The position numbers and the translations under genes are program-made. Shown piece by piece: positions 8,246 through 17,421 of a stretch of DNA of 39,167 bases (position 1 is its first letter; each line of letters begins with the position of its first letter). The stretch lies in contig CANQHY010000001.1 in assembly GCA_947623975.1 (NCBI GenBank), positions 1 to 39,167 of the forward strand, in the 5' to 3' direction. Origin of the DNA: an uncultured Bacilli bacterium (GTDB taxonomy: Bacteria > Bacillota_I > Bacilli_A > RF39 > UBA660). Under the pieces are notes generated by a model. That model saw only the letters and a program-made list of their open reading frames with translations. It searched no databases and had not been told where the DNA came from.

Positions 8246-8779
8246 ATGGTAAAAAGTGATGATAAAAAGAAGAAAAATCTAAAAGACACCAAAAAGAAAG
8301 CTAAAGAAGAAAAGAATAGAACTAAAAAGGTTTCCAAAGAACTAAAAAAGATTTCTAATAATAATGTGGAAACCTCGGAAAAGAAAAAAACAATTTATAT
8401 TTTTGAAACAGTTGTAGTAGTTTTATTGGCTATAATTATGTTACTACTATTATGCAATAGAACATTTTTTAGAGAAAAATACACTACTGATAAAATAGAT
8501 ATTGATATTCCTTTACTTACATTTTATGTTAAAGATAGCAATGGTGAAATCGTATTTAAAACTTTGAGAAAGTCGGAATATGTAAGACATTATTTTGATT
8601 TATATTTATCAAATTTAACTAAGTATAATTGTGGTGATAATAGTTTTTATTATGATGAACTAAAGCATGTGGCTATATATGATATATCTGTAGAAAAAAA
8701 GTTTGCAGTGAAAACTATTAAAATAAAGTATACGAATGGCGATGCTGATTGCTTGTGCGATTCTAAAATTAATTGTTAA
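8246..8779 (+). CDS. Single-pass membrane protein of unknown function
   Basis: A 177-aa protein I do not recognise. Residues 1-48 are extremely lysine-rich, highly charged and probably cytoplasmic; about 49-70 form one strong membrane helix (VVVVLLAIIMLLLLC); the remaining 100 residues are predicted outside the cell and carry four cysteines, three of them in the last nine residues (DCLCDSKINC). These could form disulfides or bind a cofactor. Start ATG has AGGTGA 6 nt upstream. The gene has its own promoter and a 15-bp terminator, so it is monocistronic. The basic N-terminus could touch nucleic acid or the inner membrane face; that is a guess. Confidence 0.75.
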   Translation: MVKSDDKKKKNLKDTKKKAKEEKNRTKKVSKELKKISNNNVETSEKKKTIYIFETVVVVLLAIIMLLLLCNRTFFREKYTTDKIDIDIPLLTFYVKDSNGEIVFKTLRKSEYVRHYFDLYLSNLTKYNCGDNSFYYDELKHVAIYDISVEKKFAVKTIKIKYTNGDADCLCDSKINC

Positions 8780-8783
8780 AAAT

Positions 8784-8833
8784 AATTAGGTAATAATTAG
8801 TATTTTCTATTAAAATTATTACCTAATTTTTTT
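8784..8833 (+). terminator. Strong Rho-independent terminator
   Basis: A 15-bp perfect stem (AATTAGGTAATAATT with its complement at 8814-8828) around a 15-nt loop is followed by a T run to 8833, five nt after the stop codon. Confidence 0.9.
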
Positions 8834-8899
8834 ATTATAAATGATTAGTAATGAATAGTGTAAAGTGCCAGAAAAAAGGATTATTTATTTAAGTTATCG

Positions 8900-8929
8900 T
8901 TGACTATCATTCTTTCTAAATGATAATAT
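8900..8929 (+). promoter_or_regulatory. Extended -10 promoter of the giant surface protein gene
   Basis: -35 TTGACT (8900-8905), 18-nt spacer, -10 TAATAT (8924-8929) preceded by TGA, giving an extended -10. Expected transcript start is about 8936, so the in-frame ATG at 8920 lies inside the promoter and is not the start. Confidence 0.75.
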
Positions 8930-8973
8930 TTTATTGTATAAAAAATATGTCGATAAGAAAGGATTTTTATAAT

Positions 8974-11900
8974 ATGAGAAAGCTTAAAAAGAAATGGATT
9001 AAAACAATTTTAGCTACTTTTACTATTACTCTGTTGACTGTAATAGGTATATCTATTGTATCTAATACATCGGCACTAGAGATAGTAAAATACGTAGAAC
9101 CAGGAGCAGGTACACTAAAAAAGGCCGTTAGTGAAGCTGAACCTGGAACTATTTTAAAATTAAGAGCTGGTTCTTATACAGGAGGTAGCGGTAGTGATAA
9201 AACCGTTATTATTGATAAAGAACTTACAATTGAAGGAGTAGGAACTAGACTAAGTTCAAATAGTAACAAGACGGTTATCGATGTTCCGATAACCGTAGCT
9301 ACTACTGATAAGGTTGTCCTATCTGGATTTGAATCTGGTAGTCAAAGCGTCGAGCCCAATTTTATTTTTATAAAAGCCGATGCTAAAGTTAACTTGGATA
9401 TAAAAGATGTTTATATTTGGGGAATACTAAGATCATCTAATGGTAGTTATCCAATTCATGATGCAATGGCTTTAAATGTTACTGATAAAGCAGATGGCTC
9501 TGTCATTAACATTACAGGAACTTCCTTTGTTAAACCTGGTGTTCACTATGGTATTTATGTTAATGCTAGCGATACTACCATAAACATTTCTAAATCTGAA
9601 ATATTAGGAAGAACTGCAATTAAATATGAAGATGGTAGCAACAATAAACTATACATAAGAGATAAATCTTTAATTATTGGACCATCAGTAAGTTATAGAG
9701 ATAATGAAACTATTGCAATAAACAAAGAGGATAGACTAACTATCGAAATAGATGATTCTACAATAAATAGTGAAATTCCTAGTGGAAATGGACCTACTAA
9801 AATGTTTTCATTTGGAACTGGTGAAAATAAGAGCACTAACGTAGTAATCGATATAAAGAATGGAAGCATAATTGCTGATAAGGATCTTCCAAATGCTAGA
9901 AGCAATAACAGTGTAATTTTTGGTTTTGCTCCTGATAATACAGCAAGTGACAACAATATTGTAAAAATTGACAATACGTCTAGTATGTATCTTTCTTTAG
10001 TTGATGGTGGTCACAATGAAATATCAAAAGATGTTTTAACATTAGAACGTAAATATAGCAAGACAGTTGGTGCTGGAGTTGTAGGTATTTATGATAGCGA
10101 AGGTAATGCTTTAATTAAACTTTATGATGGAAATACCCAAATTTCTGAACTAACTCAAAATAAATATATCGAAAAAGAAGGTAATATCTTCAAAGGTTGG
10201 TTTAGAAACTTTGATGGCAATACTTATAGTGATGAATATCAGAAAGATAATGATGTCTATCCAGCCGTTGTTAGTGGTACAAATATGGATTTGTATGCTA
10301 AGTTTGTTAAATTAATACATTTGACAATTAAAAATGTTCCTAGTGGTAGTGGAGTAGAAAATAAAGAATATATTCTAGAAGAAGGACAAACTATTGCAGA
10401 AAGCAAATATGCTGAACAAATAAGAAAAGATTTAACTAGTATTCAAAACAAAGAAGGACAAGTATTTAAGGGTTTTGTTATTTATAATGGTAATGGCTCT
10501 CTAGCGTATGATCCTTCTTATGAGGAAGAATTAATTAATTCTTTAGAAATGACACAAGATTGTAGTATTGAAGCAATACATCAAGTTTCTATTACAATAA
10601 ACGAAGAAGAGCCTTTCTATTTAGATGCTGGAAAAACACTAAATGATCTTAAAGATGATCCACGCTTTACTACTGTTAAAATGAAAAACAGTAATGGAAG
10701 AGAGTTCTCTAGGTTTGTCGATGAAAAAGGTAGAGAAGTTGGCTACGAAGATGGTATTACAGCAAATGTTAAACTTACATCTAAATATTTAAATCAGATA
10801 ACAATTGATGGTAATAATTATCCACTAGAAGAAGGACTTACTTTAAATTCTAGCGAAGAAATTAAAACAGCTCTTGAATCTATAAGTGGTGAAATAGAGG
10901 GAAGACATTTTAGTGGTTTCGTAGATAAAACTGGAAAACAAATAAATCTTGAAAAAGATAAAATAGAAGAAAGTATTGAAATCGAAGCAATATATAAAAT
11001 AAAAGTAAAATTAGTTGGTAAAAAAGATACTAAAACTTATGAAATAGTTGCTGGAAATAATTTAAAAAGCCTAAATAATGATAGTGAAATATTAAGTGCT
11101 ATGGATGATGTTTCCCAAAATATCGAAAAAGGAAAAACATTTGATGGATTTGTAGCATCTTATGATAAAGATTCTAGTAATATTATATTTGATAGAACAA
11201 AAGAAAAAGATAAAGAAATATTAAAACAGGAATTACTATTACAAAATCTTTTATACGATACGACAATTTATGCAAGATACAACATAGTACTAACAATAGG
11301 TGATGAAGAATTTGAACTTGAAGCAGGAGAAACTATAGAAAAAGCTATTTTAAATAGTGGTAATAATGAATTAAAAGAACGTTACAATGCTGCTAAATAT
11401 AATAAAAAAGAAGAAAATAGATTTTCTAGATTTGTTGATGAAGAAGGAAATGAAATAAAAGAGACAGACGAGATTGAAAAATCTATGACTTTAACTCCTA
11501 AATATTTAGTATTCATTACAATTGAAGACGAAAGAGAAAATGTAGGAGGAGTATACAGCTTAGAAGAAGGAAATAGTATTAACGATTTTACAGATGAAAG
11601 AGCAAATAGAGCTTTAGAAACGTTAAGACTTGATATAGTATCAGATCAAGATGAAAATGGTGAAAACTTACATTTTGACAAAATAGTAGATGAAAAAGGA
11701 AATGATATAGAATTAGATTCTATTACTAAAGATATTACAATTAAAGCTCTTTATCATTATGATGTAAGTATTGTCGAAGATTATGATAATCCTATTTATG
11801 GTGATAGCGAGATTCATGAAGGTACTAAAGGATTAAAAGCTTATCGTAACGAAACATTGCGATCTAATGAACAAAAAATAAAAGAGGCTCTAAAATTATT

Positions 11901-13812
11901 AAAAGATTCTGCAAATAACGAAGAAAAAAATAGAAAATTTTACTCTTATATTGAGACTAATACTAATAGAGAATTCATGGAAAATGAATTAGATGAACTT
12001 TTAGATACCAAATTTAATACTCATTTATACATTAATGCTAAAGTATCTTACAAAGTAAAAGTAGGAACTGTTGATTACTATGTAGTAGAAGGAAAAAAGA
12101 TTAAAGAAAGTGGTAATAGTGAGCTTCTTACAGCAATAGAAAACTTAAAAAATGTACCAGGAAAAGTAATTAATAAATTTTTAGTTAATGGCAAAGAAAT
12201 GACTATGGATGAGGTTTCTAATCTTGTTGTTAGCGAGTATGTTGAAATAACTGCTAAATATGGTGTTGAGGTTAAAATTGGTAGTGAAACCTTTACCATT
12301 GAAGAAGGAAAAACACTAGCAGATTATGAAAATCAAGATGCTATTGATGAGGCACTTAATGCTTTAAAGCAACAAGTTATTGACGATGGTTATAATTTCA
12401 AAGGATTCTACTATACTGATGGAGAAAGTAACCTTGATTTTAGTAAAGATGACACTGTAATAGTTAAAAATACGACTATTGGAGCAAGGTACAATATCGA
12501 GATAACTATCGAAGGAGAAACAACTAAAAAATTTGAAATTGAAGCGGGCGAGACACTAGCAGATATTAAAAAGAATAATGAGAGTGATTACAATTTAGTT
12601 CAAACAAAAGAAGATAGAACTTTCTTACATTTTGTAACAGAAGATAAAACAATACTTGAAAGTGACGATACATCTTATAAATTTAATAAAAATACTAAAT
12701 TAACTGCAATTTTTGCTGTCACTGTCAAAATTAGTGAAAAAGATTATTATCTTGAAGAAGGTAAAAAATTATCTAGTGATACCAAGATAATTGAATCATT
12801 AGGAAAGCTAGAGCGAGAAGATATGCGTCTTGTTGGAGTAGTAACTGATAAAGATGATACTTTAATTACCTTAGAGTCAATTAATAATAAAGAGGACGAA
12901 GAAATTAATGACAATATTGTCTTAACTCCTAAGTACGTTGTTGACGTGGAAATTGTGGGCAATGAAACTTATAAGGAAACAGTTGACTTAGATACACTTG
13001 TAAAAGATTTGAAATATCAAAAACCTGATAAATTCATAAGATTTGTTGATTATGAAACAAACGCTACTGTTAATGATGATGATAAACTTACAAAACATAC
13101 AAAATTGAAAGCTATTTATGGAATTGAGGTAACTATAAATGGAAATCCATATTATTTAGAAGCTTTCCAAACATTCGGTGATTTAAAGGATGCTGAAGAA
13201 GATCTAGAGGCAATGAAAAAAGTCCCTGAAGGTAGAATATCATTTAAGAGATTTGTCTTTGTTGACGATGGTGTAGAAATAGAGCTTAACAAAGATACTG
13301 TTCTTACTAAAGATATCGTAGTAGTTAGTAAGTTTACAATAGAAATTAATGTAGTTTATAAAAATGATGATGGAAAGTATAAAGATATTGTCAGTGTAGA
13401 ATTAGAAGAGGGAAGAACAATTGGAGATTTATCTAGTGAGGAATTAGAAAAATTAAATAATAAATTAAGAGAGTTAGAAAAACAAGCAGAGCAAGAAGGA
13501 AAGAAAGATTATAAATTCTCTAAATTTATCAAAGAAGATGGTTCGGAAATTGATACTAAGACAACAGAATTTAATTCTAGTTCGACAATAGAAGCAGTAT
13601 TCGAGTACAAAAAAGAACCAACACCAATAGAGCCAAATGACCCTGATGCTGAACATGGAAATAATACACCAAATACAGGTGTTGAACAGGTTAAAAAAGT
13701 AAATAATTATACTTTTGTATTCCCAATTCTTCTTGTCTTAATAATAGTAATATGTGCCTTAGTAATTGGATACAAAAAATATTCTGCAAAGAATAGAAAA
13801 GAAGAATTTTAA
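8974..13812 (+). CDS. Giant sortase-anchored surface protein, beta-helix plus InlB-like repeats
   Basis: 1612 aa from ATG 8974 (AAAGGA upstream). Residues 1-36 are a signal peptide. Residues about 40-360 look like a right-handed parallel beta-helix (GTLKKAVSEAEPGTILKLRAGSY opening, ILGRTAIKYEDGSNNKLYI-type rungs shared with pectate-lyase-fold proteins). Then comes one Listeria-Bacteroides-type repeat (FKGWF…DLYAKF), followed by about 14 degenerate units of 70-100 residues. Each unit is built as: I-strand, LEEG(K/E/Q)T, an acidic helix, FxGFV-D-G, and an AKY/ARY strand. The C-terminus has TPNTG, a hydrophobic helix and the basic tail KKYSAKNRKEEF, a sortase signal with Thr in place of Leu. The likely role is a long adhesin or spacer fibre on the wall. 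The class D-type sortase gene at 36.7 kb is a candidate for anchoring it. No catalytic site is evident in the beta-helix. Confidence 0.85.
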   Translation: MRKLKKKWIKTILATFTITLLTVIGISIVSNTSALEIVKYVEPGAGTLKKAVSEAEPGTILKLRAGSYTGGSGSDKTVIIDKELTIEGVGTRLSSNSNKTVIDVPITVATTDKVVLSGFESGSQSVEPNFIFIKADAKVNLDIKDVYIWGILRSSNGSYPIHDAMALNVTDKADGSVINITGTSFVKPGVHYGIYVNASDTTINISKSEILGRTAIKYEDGSNNKLYIRDKSLIIGPSVSYRDNETIAINKEDRLTIEIDDSTINSEIPSGNGPTKMFSFGTGENKSTNVVIDIKNGSIIADKDLPNARSNNSVIFGFAPDNTASDNNIVKIDNTSSMYLSLVDGGHNEISKDVLTLERKYSKTVGAGVVGIYDSEGNALIKLYDGNTQISELTQNKYIEKEGNIFKGWFRNFDGNTYSDEYQKDNDVYPAVVSGTNMDLYAKFVKLIHLTIKNVPSGSGVENKEYILEEGQTIAESKYAEQIRKDLTSIQNKEGQVFKGFVIYNGNGSLAYDPSYEEELINSLEMTQDCSIEAIHQVSITINEEEPFYLDAGKTLNDLKDDPRFTTVKMKNSNGREFSRFVDEKGREVGYEDGITANVKLTSKYLNQITIDGNNYPLEEGLTLNSSEEIKTALESISGEIEGRHFSGFVDKTGKQINLEKDKIEESIEIEAIYKIKVKLVGKKDTKTYEIVAGNNLKSLNNDSEILSAMDDVSQNIEKGKTFDGFVASYDKDSSNIIFDRTKEKDKEILKQELLLQNLLYDTTIYARYNIVLTIGDEEFELEAGETIEKAILNSGNNELKERYNAAKYNKKEENRFSRFVDEEGNEIKETDEIEKSMTLTPKYLVFITIEDERENVGGVYSLEEGNSINDFTDERANRALETLRLDIVSDQDENGENLHFDKIVDEKGNDIELDSITKDITIKALYHYDVSIVEDYDNPIYGDSEIHEGTKGLKAYRNETLRSNEQKIKEALKLLKDSANNEEKNRKFYSYIETNTNREFMENELDELLDTKFNTHLYINAKVSYKVKVGTVDYYVVEGKKIKESGNSELLTAIENLKNVPGKVINKFLVNGKEMTMDEVSNLVVSEYVEITAKYGVEVKIGSETFTIEEGKTLADYENQDAIDEALNALKQQVIDDGYNFKGFYYTDGESNLDFSKDDTVIVKNTTIGARYNIEITIEGETTKKFEIEAGETLADIKKNNESDYNLVQTKEDRTFLHFVTEDKTILESDDTSYKFNKNTKLTAIFAVTVKISEKDYYLEEGKKLSSDTKIIESLGKLEREDMRLVGVVTDKDDTLITLESINNKEDEEINDNIVLTPKYVVDVEIVGNETYKETVDLDTLVKDLKYQKPDKFIRFVDYETNATVNDDDKLTKHTKLKAIYGIEVTINGNPYYLEAFQTFGDLKDAEEDLEAMKKVPEGRISFKRFVFVDDGVEIELNKDTVLTKDIVVVSKFTIEINVVYKNDDGKYKDIVSVELEEGRTIGDLSSEELEKLNNKLRELEKQAEQEGKKDYKFSKFIKEDGSEIDTKTTEFNSSSTIEAVFEYKKEPTPIEPNDPDAEHGNNTPNTGVEQVKKVNNYTFVFPILLVLIIVICALVIGYKKYSAKNRKEEF

Positions 13813-13833
13813 TTATTTTAAGTTTTAAAAATC

Positions 13834-13864
13834 AAAAGAGTGATGAAGAAAATATCACTCTTTT
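13834..13864 (+). terminator. Terminator of the surface protein gene
   Basis: An 11-bp perfect stem (AAAAGAGTGAT with ATCACTCTTTT) has a 9-nt loop. The T-tract is mainly within the 3' arm, followed by AATTTCT. A-tract/T-tract symmetry could allow function on both strands. Confidence 0.65.
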
Positions 13865-13965
13865 AATTTCTAAAAAAATTATATTTCTATCTTTAATATT
13901 TAATGATTTCTTAGTAAAATTATTTATAGGTTGATAATTTTAATTTATATAGAAAGGATTTTATT

Positions 13966-15078
13966 ATGATTTCGTACTATTTAATGATGGTGTTATTATA
14001 TTCTCCAGTAGGACTTTACTATTATTATTTTTTTAAAAGGTTTTATACTCTTTTTAAAAAAGAAATAACTAAATATGAAAAAATACTTTTTGCACTAATA
14101 GCACTAATAATAACTGTATTAGGTTGCTATCCTTTTGGAGTATGGATAGTAATATTTACCCATTTCTTTGTTTTCTCTTTAATTGTCGACTTTTATTGCC
14201 TACTTGAAAAGAAAATAAGAAATAAGAACAATAAAAAAATAGAAATATTACAAAAAAGTGGAATAATTCCATTTGCGACAACAATATTAATTTTAATATT
14301 AGCTTATTTTAATATGACTAATGTTGTAGTAAAAGAATATGAAATAAAAACTAACAAAGATATTAGTTCTGATTATCGAATAGTATTTCTATCAGATTTA
14401 CATTATCCAACTACTATGAATAAAGAAAAATTGGAAAAATATGTAAAAGAAATATCCCGTTTAAAGGCTGATTTTATTATACTTGGTGGTGACATAACTG
14501 ATGAAAATACAACAAAAAAGGAAATGAATGACGTTTACGATACTTTAGGTAATATTGAAAGTAAATATGGTATATTTTTTGTCTATGGAAACCACGATAA
14601 AGCAAAATATAATAGTAAAGAAAGAAAATATACTGAAGAAGAATTGGCAAAAACTTTAGAAGAAGAAAATATTATTGCCTTAATCGATGATTATTATATT
14701 ATTAATGACGATATAATTTTAATAGGAAGAGATGATACTGATTTTCCACTTTCAAAAAGAAGAAAAGATAGTAGTGAACTAATAGATAATTTAGATAAAG
14801 ATAAATTCTTGTTGTTAATAGATCACCATCCAAATGATTTATATGTAAATAATACTTTAGGATATGATTTACAATTATCAGGTCATACTCATGGTGGACA
14901 AATATTTCCAACAGGATTATTAGAGCAGTTATTCGATAGTAAAAAATTGATATATGGATATCGAAGGATAGATGATTTATCTGTTATAGTAACATCAGGA
15001 ATGGGAGGTTGGGCTTATCCTTTCAGAACTGGTAATAATTCCGAATATTTATTAGTTACAATTAAGAAAAGTGAATAA
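13966..15078 (+). CDS. Membrane-bound metallophosphoesterase
   Basis: A 370-aa protein with about four N-terminal hydrophobic segments (residues 1-115), followed by a calcineurin-like phosphoesterase domain. Metal-site motifs are all present in order: LSDLHYP (D-x-H), GGDITDE, GNHDK, DHHPND and SGHTHGGQ. This arrangement matches the YkuE/YaeI-type membrane phosphoesterases; some relatives act on UDP-diacylglucosamine or on cyclic nucleotides, so the substrate cannot be told here. Start ATG has AGAAAGGA upstream. It stands alone, between the giant surface protein gene and mraY, with no clear shared promoter. Confidence 0.85.
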   Translation: MISYYLMMVLLYSPVGLYYYYFFKRFYTLFKKEITKYEKILFALIALIITVLGCYPFGVWIVIFTHFFVFSLIVDFYCLLEKKIRNKNNKKIEILQKSGIIPFATTILILILAYFNMTNVVVKEYEIKTNKDISSDYRIVFLSDLHYPTTMNKEKLEKYVKEISRLKADFIILGGDITDENTTKKEMNDVYDTLGNIESKYGIFFVYGNHDKAKYNSKERKYTEEELAKTLEEENIIALIDDYYIINDDIILIGRDDTDFPLSKRRKDSSELIDNLDKDKFLLLIDHHPNDLYVNNTLGYDLQLSGHTHGGQIFPTGLLEQLFDSKKLIYGYRRIDDLSVIVTSGMGGWAYPFRTGNNSEYLLVTIKKSE

Positions 15079-15236
15079 TTTTAAATATTTCTTTTCTTTT
15101 TATTAAAATTAATTCTTTTTTTTACATAATAAAATATAATTAATATGTAATTTACAGTATTTTTATAAATTACTTAAAAAAAGTAGAAAATATCAAGCAT
15201 TTATAGTATAATTAAACAAGCTTAGGGAGTGAAAAA

Positions 15237-16214
15237 ATGGGAATTTTATTATTAACAAAATCAGTTTTTGCAATAATGATTGGATTCTTAGCAGCAATAG
15301 TATTTGGTCTTATATTAATTCCAATATTAAAAAAACATCATATTGGGCAAAGAATTAGTATTTTTGTTGGTGAAAATCATAAGAAAAAAGAAGGAACTCC
15401 TACTATGGGAGGACTTATCTTTGTGCTTCCGACACTTCTTGCAACGTTTTTTCTTTTAATAACTGATAAAATAGAACTGACTGCTAATCTAATAATAATT
15501 TTATTTGTTTTTACAGGATATGCGATAATTGGTTTCTTAGATGATTTTTTGAGTATTAAAAAGAAAAATAATGAAGGTCTTACGACTTATCAAAAATTAT
15601 TTTTACAACTTATAATAGCTTTAGTGTTCTTTTATTTGTATATGGAAAAGGGTGGACAGACTGCTCTTATAGTGGGAACTCTTGGTATAAATATTGAAAT
15701 GGGTTGGTTTTATGGTGTATTCCTTCTTTTCATCTTAATAGGTGCAAGTAATGCTGTAAATTTGACTGATGGACTAGATGGTCTTGCTGGAGGACTTTCA
15801 GCAATAGCCTTTAGTCTTATTTCATTGGCAGCAGGATTTGAAGAGGTTGGAATATTTAGCTTTATTTTAACAGGGGCTCTTCTTGGCTTTTTAATCTTTA
15901 ATACGCATCCTGCTAAAGTATTTATGGGAGATACTGGTTCTTTATCACTTGGGGCTGTAATGGCTGTTGTTGCCATATTAACACATAGAGAAATAACTCT
16001 TTTAATAGTGGCAAGCGTGTTTGTGATAGAGACATTGAGTGTAATATTACAAGTGTTTTGGGTAAAAGTCTTTAAAAAGAAATTATTTTTAATGACACCG
16101 CTACATCATCATTTTGAAAAATTAGGATGGGCAGAAACAGATATAGTTAAATTATTTTGGGTAGTTGGACTTATACTTACAATGGCTGGAATATTCTTTG
16201 GTGTTTGGCTATAA
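15237..16214 (+). CDS. mraY: Phospho-N-acetylmuramoyl-pentapeptide transferase (MraY)
   Basis: 325 aa, the usual family length, with about ten membrane helices. It makes lipid I from UDP-MurNAc-pentapeptide and undecaprenyl phosphate at the inner membrane face. Signature pieces: GTPTMGG, LDDFLSIKKKNNEGL (Asp pair), NLTDGLDGLAGG, FMGDTGSLSLG and HHHFEKLGW. Start ATG has AGGGAGTG 7 nt upstream; TATAAT at 15207-15212 with a weak -35 (TAGAAA, 15184-15189) is the likely promoter. In most Bacillota mraY lies in the division/cell wall cluster with murD, murF and ftsW; here it is alone, which is unusual but seen in rearranged genomes. Confidence 0.96.
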   Translation: MGILLLTKSVFAIMIGFLAAIVFGLILIPILKKHHIGQRISIFVGENHKKKEGTPTMGGLIFVLPTLLATFFLLITDKIELTANLIIILFVFTGYAIIGFLDDFLSIKKKNNEGLTTYQKLFLQLIIALVFFYLYMEKGGQTALIVGTLGINIEMGWFYGVFLLFILIGASNAVNLTDGLDGLAGGLSAIAFSLISLAAGFEEVGIFSFILTGALLGFLIFNTHPAKVFMGDTGSLSLGAVMAVVAILTHREITLLIVASVFVIETLSVILQVFWVKVFKKKLFLMTPLHHHFEKLGWAETDIVKLFWVVGLILTMAGIFFGVWL

Positions 16215-16284
16215 AAAGAAAAAATAATTAAAAATTCAGAGTTAGAAAGATAATTATATTTGAAAAAGGTGATAGATACAGATA

Positions 16285-16480
16285 TGAACCCCGTTTCTTG
16301 GACATAGAAACGAGGTTTTTATATGAGTAAATTAAGCTATGAATATAAAATAATTTTGTATAATGGTAAAAAATGGTAATGAATCTGAAATTTCTTGCAT
16401 CAAATTGAAACTTAAGACGAATTGATGCAAATATTGTATAATCGATGCTATTGGTATTGAAAAAATGCTTGGAAAAATTC
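16285..16480 (+). mobile_element. Decayed IS3-family (IS150-type) left-end remnant
   Basis: TGAACCCCGTTTCTTGGACA at 16285 resembles the terminal inverted repeat of IS150-like elements (TG…CCCC…GGACA). It is followed by a short reading frame at 16323-16379 that begins MSKLSYEYKIILYNGKKW then stops. That is how OrfA (helix-turn-helix subunit) of such elements commonly begins. Downstream, shifted frames still give OrfA-like pieces (RRIDANIV, then YCIIDAIGIEKMLGK), so the gene appears interrupted by stops and frameshifts. No OrfB/DDE domain or right end is present. The identification is by pattern memory and needs a search. Confidence 0.45.
16288..16320 (+). terminator. Hairpin with T-tract after mraY (inside the IS-like end)
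   Basis: ACCCCGTTTCT pairs with AGAAACGAGGT across one C·A mismatch around a 7-nt loop and is followed by Ts. It lies about 70 nt after mraY and could serve as its terminator, whatever its origin as a transposon end. Confidence 0.55.
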
Positions 16481-16515
16481 AATAAATTTAATGATTATAA
16501 TACTCTTATTTTGTA

Positions 16516-16544
16516 TTGCTTTTTTTCATAATTTGCTATATAAT
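16516..16544 (+). promoter_or_regulatory. Promoter of the polysaccharide locus
   Basis: -35 TTGCTT (16516-16521), 17-nt spacer, perfect -10 TATAAT (16539-16544). Expected start is near 16551, giving an untranslated leader of about 140 nt before the first gene, unusually long for this window. Confidence 0.7.
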
Positions 16545-16637
16545 TAACGAGAAAGTGGGGGTTGTGTTTAATTTTAATTAGGTGCATAAATTATTATAAA
16601 GAATGCTTATGGTTTAATAATTGTAGAGTCTTGGTCT

Positions 16638-16663
16638 AGATTAATATAAATCAATCTTTTTTT
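16638..16663 (+). terminator. Leader terminator (possible attenuator) of the polysaccharide locus
   Basis: AGATTAAT and ATCAATCT pair over 8 bp with one A·C mismatch around a 4-nt ATAA loop and run into seven Ts. It sits between the promoter and the ribosome binding site of the first gene, so as drawn it would stop transcription before the gene. Premature terminators of this kind are known in capsule operons controlled by specialised NusG-type antiterminators. No antiterminator gene is in the window. Confidence 0.5.
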
Positions 16664-16689
16664 AGGGAGTTTTAGAAGGAGTGGTTACG

Positions 16690-17355
16690 GTGTATAGAAT
16701 AATAAAAAGAATAATTGATTTCGTAATGGCATTAATATTAATAATAGTTTGTTCTCCAATAATGTTAATTGTAGCAATAGCAATTAAAATAGATAGTAGG
16801 GGACCTGTTTTATTTATTCAGCCAAGAAGCGGTAAAAACGGAAAAGTATTTAATCTTTATAAATTTAGAAGTATGGCAAAAGATAACAATGTGCATGATT
16901 TTAAAGAAGAAAACAAAGTAACTAAAGTAGGAAATTTTATTAGAAAGACAAGTTTGGATGAAATTCCACAGTTATTTAATATATTAAAGGGGGAGATGTC
17001 TTTTATTGGCCCTCGTCCTTGGATAACTGATTATGAAATATATTTTACAGAAAATCAGAAAAGAAGACTAGAAGTGTTACCTGGCATAACAGGACTTGCA
17101 CAAGCTAGTGGTAGAAATGATATAAGTATAAAAGAAAAAATAAATTTAGATATTTATTATGTAGATCATCTTTCGTTTTTAATGGATGTTAAAGTTTTGA
17201 TTGGAACAGTAAAAACAGTTTTGTCTAGAAAAGGATCAGACCTTTCTAAAACAGGGATTCAAAATGAACTTGAAGAATTAAAAGGACAATGGAAAAATAA
17301 CAAGAGTAAGAAAAATATTGATAATAAATCAAAGGAAGATATGCAATACATTTGA
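16690..17355 (+). CDS. Initiating polyprenyl-phosphate sugar-1-phosphate transferase
   Basis: 221 aa from GTG 16690 (AAGGAG 8 nt upstream; an upstream in-frame GTG at 16681 overlaps that site). It starts polymer assembly by moving a sugar-1-phosphate from a UDP-sugar to undecaprenyl phosphate. One N-terminal membrane helix (IDFVMALILIIVCSPIML) is followed by the bacterial sugar-transferase core: KFRSM, KTSLDEIPQLFNILKGEMS, FIGPRP, LPGITGLAQASGRN and LDIYYVDHLS. Length matches the short, single-helix PglC/WcaJ-core form without the extra N-terminal domain. The lysine-rich C-terminus extends past the core. In this locus the substrate could be a UDP-FucNAc-type or UDP-GlcNAc-type sugar; sequence alone does not say. 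It is separated from the other glycan genes by 503 nt. Confidence 0.93.
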   Translation: MYRIIKRIIDFVMALILIIVCSPIMLIVAIAIKIDSRGPVLFIQPRSGKNGKVFNLYKFRSMAKDNNVHDFKEENKVTKVGNFIRKTSLDEIPQLFNILKGEMSFIGPRPWITDYEIYFTENQKRRLEVLPGITGLAQASGRNDISIKEKINLDIYYVDHLSFLMDVKVLIGTVKTVLSRKGSDLSKTGIQNELEELKGQWKNNKSKKNIDNKSKEDMQYI

Positions 17356-17384
17356 AATATAATTAGGATCTAATACCAAAAATA

Positions 17385-17421
17385 AATAAATAAATCCTTT
17401 GTTATGGTTTGTTTATTTTTT
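17385..17421 (+). terminator. Probable terminator after the initiating transferase
   Basis: AATAAATAAA pairs with TTTGTTTATT (one G·U) around a 13-nt loop and is followed by Ts. It is almost entirely A-U, so the hairpin is weak. If it works, the downstream glycosyltransferase genes need their own promoter. Confidence 0.45.

Noticed and set aside
7605..8833. Prophage or integrated element at the tRNA-Ser gene
   Set aside because: There is a holin-like gene and a tRNA but no integrase, no repeated tRNA 3' end and no structural phage genes in the window.
8920..8973. Upstream ATG extension of the giant surface protein
   Set aside because: It lies within the extended -10 promoter, and the signal peptide begins at ATG 8974, which has an RBS.
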